A stretch of 64,000 nucleotides of DNA from Blastococcus sp. VKM Ac-2987 (GTDB taxonomy: Bacteria; Actinomycetota; Actinomycetes; Mycobacteriales; Geodermatophilaceae): positions 821,143-885,142 of the forward strand of contig NZ_JAPVBG010000001.1 of the NCBI RefSeq assembly GCF_026967805.1, written 5' to 3'. A program made the translations under genes and the position numbers. The notes beneath the pieces are model-generated. The model ran no database searches and was not told the origin of the DNA. It was given only the letters and a program-made list of their open reading frames with translations. Shown piece after piece: positions 58,682-64,000 of this stretch (positions are counted from its first letter, which is position 1; each line of letters opens with the position of its first letter).

Positions 58682-59110
58682 GCACCTGTCCGTCTCGCGT
58701 GGGGAAGTCGCGCGCCCTGGTCGGGCGGCGCCCATCGAAACATTCCGTGACGAGTCCGTGACCAGGCCACCGGCGCGTCGCACGGGACACGCCGCGCGAG
58801 CCGCACCACTTGCCCCGCAAGTCACACGCGTTACTGACAGCGGTGTGATTCCCCCCGGTGGCCGGCGCCGGATAGGCATCGGTGATCATGGACACGCGCC
58901 GCGGAAGGCTGGGGGGCGTTTCGGGGCCCCCGCAACGGGCATTCCCTTCCTTCCGGCGTGAAAGATCCGCGCCGGCCCGGCGCCTCCGCCTTCGCGAAGC
59001 GGCGCCGGACCTTGCGCGGCACCCGGCATCACCCGTGTACTGCTGACCTCCGGAGAACCGGAACCGGTCGGCCTGGTGCGGCGCGCTCAGGACAGAGAAG
59101 GAGGGACGCG
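58682..59110. other. divergent promoter region, M23 gene and polyol operon
   Basis: 429 bp without a convincing gene. GGGGGGC..GCCCCC near 58911-58930 can form a small hairpin. AAGGAGG just before 59111 is the ribosome site of the dehydrogenase. I looked for a cyclic-di-AMP (ydaO) riboswitch, common before actinobacterial M23 genes, and did not find its conserved segments. Confidence 0.4.
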
Positions 59111-60700
59111 ATGTCACAGGCCGAGCTCCTGCCCCTGCGGGCACCCGACGGGACGGCTCCGGCCGGGCATCCGGCGGTTCCCGTCCCGGCCGCACCCAAC
59201 GTGGTGGCCGCCGCCGACATTCACCCCCTCACCGATGCCACCCTGCCGCTGCACGAGGCGCAGCTCAGCGTCCCGACCTACGACCGGTCGGCGCTGACCC
59301 CGGCCGTCGTCCACTTCAGCGTCGGCGGGTTCCACCGGGCGCACCAGCTCCTGTACTTCGACGAGCTGGCCGAGCGCCGCATCAGCGAGGACTGGGGCGT
59401 CGTCGGGGTCGGCCTGCACAGCCGCACCATGAAGGACGCGCTCGCGCCGCAGGACCACCTCTACACGGTCGTCGAGCGCAGCCCGGACGGCGAGCGCGCG
59501 CGCGTCGTGGGCGTCATGGTCGGCTACCACTTCGCGCCCGACGACCCGGCCGCCGTGCTCGACCTGCTGAGCGACGAGCGCACGCGCATGGTGTCGCTGA
59601 CCATCACCGACAGCGGTTACCGGCTCGACCCGCAGACCGGCTTGTTCGACCCCGACGACGACATCCGCCAGGACCTGGCGGAGCCGTCCTCCCCCAGCAC
59701 CGTGTTCGGCTACCTCGTGGAGGCGCTCGACCGGCGCCGCCGGGCCGGCCTCGATCCGTTCTCCGTCGTCTCCTGCGACAACATGCACCGCAACGGGGAC
59801 GCCGCCCGCGCCGCCGTCGTCGGGTTCGCCCGGCTGCGCGACGAGGTGCTCGCCCGGTGGATCGCCGACCGGGTGGCCTTCCCCAGCAGCATGGTCGACC
59901 GGATCACGCCGCACACGAGCATCGAGGAGCGGGCCGCGGTGGCCCAGCGCTACGGCGTGGACGACCGGTGGCCGGTGATCACCGAGCCGTTCTCGCAGTG
60001 GGTCATCGAGGACACCTTCTCCGCCGGCCGCCCCCCGCTGGACGCCGTCGGCGTCCGGTTCGTCCCGGACGTCGGCAGCTACGAGCTGATGAAGACCCGG
60101 CTGCTCAACGCCAGCCACTGCGCGCTGGGCTACCTCGGCTCCCTCGTGGGGTACGCCAGCCTCGACCAGGTGATGGCCGATCCCGTGCTCGCCGGCTACG
60201 TGGCCCGGCTCATGGACGTCGAGGTCACCCCGCTGCTGCCGCCGCCGGACGGCATCGACCTGGCCGAGTACAAGCGCACCCTGCTGCAGCGGTTCGCCAA
60301 CCCGGCGATCGCCGACGGCCTGCCCCGGCTGTGCCGGCGCGGCTCGACCAAGATGCCCCACCACCTGCTGCCGTCGCTGCGCCAGGCGATCGAGGAGGGA
60401 CGGCCGCACGGCCTGCTCACCCTCGCCGTCGCCGGGTGGTTCCGCTACCTGCGGGGCACCGACGAGGCCGGTCGCCGGCTGCCCGTCGAGGACGCCCTCG
60501 CCGAGCGGCTGCAGACCCTGGCCCGCGCCGGCGGCAGCGACCCGCGGCCGCTGCTGACCGAGACGTCGGTGTTCGGGGACCTCGGCTCCCACCCGGCCCT
60601 GGTCGCCGACCTGGCAGAGGTCCTGACCGCCTTCGACCGAGACGGCGTCCGGGGCACCGTGGCCGCCCGCACGCCCGGCCCCGCGGCTCTGCCGCGGTGA
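59111..60700 (+). CDS. mannitol dehydrogenase-family polyol dehydrogenase
   Basis: A protein of 529 residues. Motifs: VVHFSVGGFHRAHQLLYFDELAER (NAD site), LVSLTITDSGYRLDPQTGLFD-like strand, FSVVSCDNMHRNGDAARAAV, and the catalytic KTRLLNASHCALGYLGSLVGY with Lys and His of the PSLDR polyol family. It interconverts a ketose (fructose or xylulose) and a polyol (mannitol or arabitol). The N-terminal 40 residues are Pro/Ala-rich. First of four overlapping genes; the context points to making a polyol for a cell-surface polymer rather than catabolism. Confidence 0.92.
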   Translation: MSQAELLPLRAPDGTAPAGHPAVPVPAAPNVVAAADIHPLTDATLPLHEAQLSVPTYDRSALTPAVVHFSVGGFHRAHQLLYFDELAERRISEDWGVVGVGLHSRTMKDALAPQDHLYTVVERSPDGERARVVGVMVGYHFAPDDPAAVLDLLSDERTRMVSLTITDSGYRLDPQTGLFDPDDDIRQDLAEPSSPSTVFGYLVEALDRRRRAGLDPFSVVSCDNMHRNGDAARAAVVGFARLRDEVLARWIADRVAFPSSMVDRITPHTSIEERAAVAQRYGVDDRWPVITEPFSQWVIEDTFSAGRPPLDAVGVRFVPDVGSYELMKTRLLNASHCALGYLGSLVGYASLDQVMADPVLAGYVARLMDVEVTPLLPPPDGIDLAEYKRTLLQRFANPAIADGLPRLCRRGSTKMPHHLLPSLRQAIEEGRPHGLLTLAVAGWFRYLRGTDEAGRRLPVEDALAERLQTLARAGGSDPRPLLTETSVFGDLGSHPALVADLAEVLTAFDRDGVRGTVAARTPGPAALPR

Positions 60701-61527
60701 CCACCCCCTCCACCACCCCGTCCCCGAAGGGAGCCCACCTGGTGCCGATCGTTCCGCCGACGCTCATCGAGCGGGTGCAGTACCTGCTCTGCGACGCCGA
60801 CGGCAACCTCTTCCCCTCCGAGGAGCCGGCGTTCGACGCCTCCGCCGAGGTCACCAACGCCTTCCTCGCCGCCATCGGCATCGACCGCCGGTACACCGCG
60901 GACGAGCTGCGGCATGCGGCCACCGGCATGAACTTCCGGTCCACCGCCCTGGCGCTGGCCACCGAGGCCGGCGTGACCGACGTCGACGTCGAGCCGTGGG
61001 TCGTCGAGGAGCGCCGGGCCGTCACCGAGCACCTCGGCCGCACGCTGCGCCCGCACCCGCTCACGCTGGATGCGCTCGGCGCGCTGACCGGCCGGCTGGA
61101 GCTCGCCGCGGTCAGCTCCAGCGCGCTGTCCCGGCTGGCCGCGTGCTTCACCGCCACCGGCCTGGACGAGCTCATCCCGCCCGCGCGCCGCTACAGCGCC
61201 GAGGACTCGCTGCCGGTGCCGACCAGCAAGCCCGACCCCGCCGTCTACCGGCACGCCTGCGCCGACCTGGGCATCGCGCCCGAGCAGGGGCTCGCGGTGG
61301 AGGACGCCGTCGCCGGCGTGCGCTCGGCCGTGGGCGCCGGCTGCCCCACCGTCGGCAACCTGCTGTTCGTGCTCCCCGAGGAGCGCGCGGCCCGCGCCGA
61401 GGCCCTGCTCGCGGCCGGTGCCGTGACCGTCGTCGAGTCCTGGCAGGAGCTGGCCGACCTGGTCCTGCCCGTGCTCGCCGGCCGACCGGACTCCGACGAC
61501 GACGCCCTGACGGGAGCCGCCCGGTGA
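60697..61527 (+). CDS. HAD-family phosphatase
   Basis: A protein of 276 residues from GTG 60697 (GTGA overlap). HAD motif I LLCDADGNLFPSEEPAFDAS (nucleophile Asp in DxDG), motif II LELAAVSSSALSRL, Lys in SKPDPAVYRHACADLG, motif IV VEDAVAGVRSAVGAGCPTVGNL. The helical cap between motifs I and II is of the beta-phosphoglucomutase/phosphatase type. With its neighbours, dephosphorylation of a sugar or polyol phosphate is likely. Confidence 0.88.
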   Translation: MTTPSTTPSPKGAHLVPIVPPTLIERVQYLLCDADGNLFPSEEPAFDASAEVTNAFLAAIGIDRRYTADELRHAATGMNFRSTALALATEAGVTDVDVEPWVVEERRAVTEHLGRTLRPHPLTLDALGALTGRLELAAVSSSALSRLAACFTATGLDELIPPARRYSAEDSLPVPTSKPDPAVYRHACADLGIAPEQGLAVEDAVAGVRSAVGAGCPTVGNLLFVLPEERAARAEALLAAGAVTVVESWQELADLVLPVLAGRPDSDDDALTGAAR

Positions 61528-62657
61528 ACATCGTCTACGCCGCCTTCCGCGGGCACTTCTCCGACAGCCCCCGCGCGCTCTACGAGGCCCTGCGCGCGCA
61601 GGGCGTCGACGCCACCCACACCTGGCTGTCCGCGCCGCACACCCAGGCAGGTTTCCCGCCCGACGTCCGGACGCTGACCTTCGGCAGCCCGGAGTCGATC
61701 GCGGCGCTGGAGGGGGCCGACCTGGTCATCTCCAACGACCACATCCCGCTGGACTGGGAGAAGCGGCCCGGGACCACCTACCTGCAGACCTGGCACGGCA
61801 CGATGCTCAAGCGCATCCACAACGACGTGCTCTGGGCGCCCGAGGGCCGGCTGGCCTACCTGGACCAGGACATCGCCCGCTGGGACCTGCTGCTGTCGCC
61901 GAACTCGGTCACTACCGAGCGGCTGCGCAAGGCGTTCGGTTACAGCGGCCCGATCCACGAGACCGGGCTGCCGCGCAACGACGTGCTTTCCAGCCCGCGC
62001 CGGGACGAGATCCGGGCGCGGGTGCGGTCGGACCTCGGCATCGGCGCGGACCAGACGGTGGTGCTCTACACCCCCACCTGGCGCGACGACCTGGTGTTCG
62101 AGGGCAGCGGCGAGCGGGACTTCGAGTTCCCGATCGACCTCGACGAGTTCAGCGCGCGCCTGGGCGAGGACCACGTGCTGCTGCTGCGGCTGCACAACAT
62201 GGTCATGAGCCGGCTGGAGATCACCGACGGCTCGGCGGTCCGGGACGTGTGCAACCACCCCGACATCGCGGACCTCTACCTCGCCGCCGACATGATGGTG
62301 ACCGACTACTCGTCGACGATGTTCGACTTCGCGGTCACGGGCAAGCCGCAGCTCTTCTACACCTACGACCTGGACCGGTACCGCGACCAGCTGCGAGGCT
62401 TCTACTTCGACCTCGCCGAGGTCGCGCCCGGTCCCCTCGTCGCCACCAGCGCCGAGCTGGTCTCGGCGATCGCCGACATCGACGCGGTCACCGCGGAGCA
62501 CGCCGAGCGCTACGCCCGGTTCCGCGAGACCTTCTGCCACCTCGAGGACGGCGCCGCCACGCAGCGCGTCCTCGACCTGATCCTCCCGTCCGCGACCGCG
62601 TCCGGGCAGCACACCAGCACGACCACTGAAGGAGATGATGTCCGTGCGGACCGGTGA
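61524..62657 (+). CDS. CDP-glycerol glycerophosphotransferase-family enzyme
   Basis: A protein of 377 residues from GTG 61524 (GTGA overlap). Family motifs: YLQTWHGTMLKRIHNDV, RNDVLSSP, VLYTPTWRDDL, LLLRLHNMV, and VTDYSSTMFDFAVTGKPQLFYTYDLDRYRDQLRGFYFD. TagB/TagF-like enzymes add polyol-phosphate units from a CDP-polyol to a lipid-linked acceptor at the inner face of the membrane. No TM segments. The last residues overlap the next gene. It supports a teichoic-acid-like polymer built on a polyol other than glycerol. Confidence 0.9.
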   Translation: MNIVYAAFRGHFSDSPRALYEALRAQGVDATHTWLSAPHTQAGFPPDVRTLTFGSPESIAALEGADLVISNDHIPLDWEKRPGTTYLQTWHGTMLKRIHNDVLWAPEGRLAYLDQDIARWDLLLSPNSVTTERLRKAFGYSGPIHETGLPRNDVLSSPRRDEIRARVRSDLGIGADQTVVLYTPTWRDDLVFEGSGERDFEFPIDLDEFSARLGEDHVLLLRLHNMVMSRLEITDGSAVRDVCNHPDIADLYLAADMMVTDYSSTMFDFAVTGKPQLFYTYDLDRYRDQLRGFYFDLAEVAPGPLVATSAELVSAIADIDAVTAEHAERYARFRETFCHLEDGAATQRVLDLILPSATASGQHTSTTTEGDDVRADR

Positions 62658-63459
62658 CCACGTCCTCAACCCCGTTCGTCGGGGTGGCTCCCCCCTGTCG
62701 GCCCGCACGACGTCCCGACGGCTGCAGGCGCCCTCGGTGCAGGTCGTCATCCTGGCCGCGGGCATGGGCACCCGGCTCGGCCGGCAGGACCCCAAGCCGC
62801 TGACCCGGCTCGACGACGGCCGCAGCATCATGCAGCGGCAGCTCGACGGTCTGCGCACCGTCCTGGGCGCCGACGTGAGCGTGACCGCGGTGGTCGGCTA
62901 CCGCAGCAAGCGGATCATGAAGGCCTCCCCCGACCTGCTGTTCACGTACAACCCCGACTTCGCCGTCACGAACACGTCCAAGAGCCTGCTCCGCGGGCTG
63001 CGGACCACCCGCGAGGGCGGGGTGCTCTGGCTCAACGGCGACGTGGTCTTCGACCCGGCGGTGCTCGAGGTCGCCCTCCCGTACATGGCGGCCGACCAGA
63101 GCTTCGTCTGCGTCGACACCAGCACGGTCGCCGAGGAGGAGGTCAAGTACACCCTCGACGGCGACGGCTACATCCGCGAGCTGTCCAAGATCGTCCGCGG
63201 CGGGCTCGGCGAGGCGGTGGGGATCAACTACATCTCCTCGGCCGACAAGGCCACGCTCGTCGAGCACCTCGAGCAGTGCTCGCACGAGGACTACTTCGAG
63301 CGGGGCCTGGAGACGGCGATCGCCGAGCGCGGCCTGCGGGTCCGGCCGGTGGACATCTCCGCCTACGCCGCGGTCGAGGTCGACTTCGAGGGTGACCTCC
63401 AGCGGGCCAACACCCTCTTCGGCACCGAGGCGCCGAACATCGCCGCCGAGGTCGGCTGA
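62638..63459 (+). CDS. nucleotidyltransferase (LicC/sugar-nucleotide type)
   Basis: A protein of 273 residues; ATG 62638 was chosen over the adjacent ATG 62635 because of AAGGAG spacing. Core: VQVVILAAGMGTRLGRQDPKPLTRLDDGRSIMQRQLDGL, the G-x-G-T-R-(x)n-PK signature, then NPDFAVTNTSKSLLRGLRTTREGGVLWLNGDVVFDP. A short basic N-terminal extension precedes the fold. It probably activates a polyol or sugar phosphate as a CDP- or NDP-derivative for the neighbouring transferase. Which nucleotide is used cannot be seen. Confidence 0.88.
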   Translation: MSVRTGDHVLNPVRRGGSPLSARTTSRRLQAPSVQVVILAAGMGTRLGRQDPKPLTRLDDGRSIMQRQLDGLRTVLGADVSVTAVVGYRSKRIMKASPDLLFTYNPDFAVTNTSKSLLRGLRTTREGGVLWLNGDVVFDPAVLEVALPYMAADQSFVCVDTSTVAEEEVKYTLDGDGYIRELSKIVRGGLGEAVGINYISSADKATLVEHLEQCSHEDYFERGLETAIAERGLRVRPVDISAYAAVEVDFEGDLQRANTLFGTEAPNIAAEVG

Positions 63460-63475
63460 CCTCCGGGGACCGCCG

Positions 63476-64000
63476 TCAGGCCACCGGCACCGGCCGGCCG
63501 GCGGCGGTCCCCGCCGGTGCGGTGTCGGCTTCCCGGAACCGGCGCACCGCCGCGATGCCGCCCACCACCAGCCCGAGACCGAGGGTGGCCAGCAGCCCCA
63601 CCGCGATGCGGGCGGCCGGCTGCGGCCCGGCGGAGAGCACGTTCGCCGACCACAGCACGTCGACGTCGGGCAGCCCCTGCACCAGCAGCAGCCAGCCGGT
63701 GACGACGGCCAGCAACCCGGTCATCGCCCCGCGGCCGCGCAGCGCGGCGCGCACCCCGAGGACGGCGCACAGCAGGGTGGCCGCGGCCGGCAGGAGCGCC
63801 GAGACGACGGCGCCCGCGTGCGAGCCGGTGGTCACCGACGGCGCCGGGGTGGCCAGCGCGTGCCACAGCGCCGCGAGCGCCCCCACGGCGAGCAGCCCGC
63901 CCAGCAGGCGCGAGGTGCGGGCCACGAGCCCGGCGGCCACCGCCGTCAGCAGCACGGCGGTTACCAGCGGCCACACGACCCACGGCGAGGGCGGGGGGCT
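63476..64000 (-). CDS. polytopic membrane protein, probably 5'-truncated by the window
   Basis: The frame ends at 63476 and stays open to the window edge (SPPPSPWVVWPLVTAVLL); a GTG at 63976 would give 166 residues. About five hydrophobic helices: LVTAVLLTAVAAGLVA, LLGGLLAVGALAALWHAL, VVSALLPAAATLLCAVLGV, MTGLLAVVTGWLLLVQGL, and IAVGLLATLGLGLVVGGIAAV. No catalytic motif. It is convergent with the polyol operon. Function unknown. Confidence 0.7.
   Translation of the reverse strand, partial: SPPPSPWVVWPLVTAVLLTAVAAGLVARTSRLLGGLLAVGALAALWHALATPAPSVTTGSHAGAVVSALLPAAATLLCAVLGVRAALRGRGAMTGLLAVVTGWLLLVQGLPDVDVLWSANVLSAGPQPAARIAVGLLATLGLGLVVGGIAAVRRFREADTAPAGTAAGRPVPVA

Noticed and set aside
58682..59110. 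Possible cyclic-di-AMP riboswitch upstream of the M23 peptidase gene
   Set aside because: The conserved ydaO segments (GGGGTGAATC-like, GACAGCTAACC-like) are not present in order on either strand.

Overview
The window is very GC-rich with actinobacterial start-codon habits (many GTG starts, ATGA/GTGA overlaps). It carries glucosyl-3-phosphoglycerate synthase, DtxR/IdeR-type iron boxes, an F420-type (Ddn-like) oxidoreductase fold, DUF3618 and holin-X-like stress proteins, and a TasA/SipW pair. Together these suggest a Geodermatophilaceae-like soil actinobacterium (Blastococcus, Geodermatophilus or Modestobacter); that placement is inference.

Layout. 1-6.3 kb: housekeeping and hypothetical genes (ABC-F ATPase, methyltransferase, winged-helix QxQ protein, Ddn-like protein, zinc metallopeptidase, crotonase-fold enzyme). 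6.5-8.8 kb: three-gene membrane-stress operon behind a SigB/SigF-like promoter, closed by a strong terminator. 8.9-13.8 kb: response regulator/histidine kinase pair, a TasA-like secreted protein with its SipW-type signal peptidase, and a receiver-HPt protein. 13.8-19.4 kb: a 42-bp hairpin repeat array between convergent regulators, then a tightly overlapping operon of receiver-PIG-L fusion, ATP-grasp, PHP hydrolase, GT2 synthase and a small membrane protein. 19.5-24.5 kb: acyl-CoA dehydrogenase, methyltransferase, PEP-mutase-like enzyme, then iron genes (Bfd, Bfr, siderophore-interacting protein) with two iron boxes. 24.5-32.2 kb: epimerase and FAD monooxygenase divergent from a TetR regulator with a visible operator, a degenerate STAS protein, GpgS with a GT4 glycosyltransferase, and an oxidoreductase pair.

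32.3-56.9 kb is an accessory island of visibly lower GC. It holds a transposase scrap, a 1281-residue membrane protein of unknown family, a dead integrase end and then a clean ~20-kb integrative element (about 36,981-56,880). The element sits in tRNA-Ala(GGC). It is bounded by a 62-bp duplication that includes the 3' part of the tRNA gene, and it carries its own excisionase and tyrosine integrase. Its cargo looks like anti-phage or conflict genes: a TIGR02391 (HEPN-like) protein; a 2159-residue nuclease-STAND NTPase with a co-translated 284-residue partner; and a separate minus-strand operon of a ~1595-residue TPR/cold-shock-like/STAND protein, a 350-residue STAND-like ATPase and a two-TM protein. 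These two operons are the best candidates for an undescribed system.

57.0-64 kb returns to chromosome: VOC protein, AraC regulator, M23 peptidase, and a four-gene polyol dehydrogenase/HAD/CDP-glycerol-transferase-like/nucleotidyltransferase operon that looks like synthesis of a polyol-phosphate wall polymer. All functional calls rest on motif reading by eye; no search or alignment program was run.
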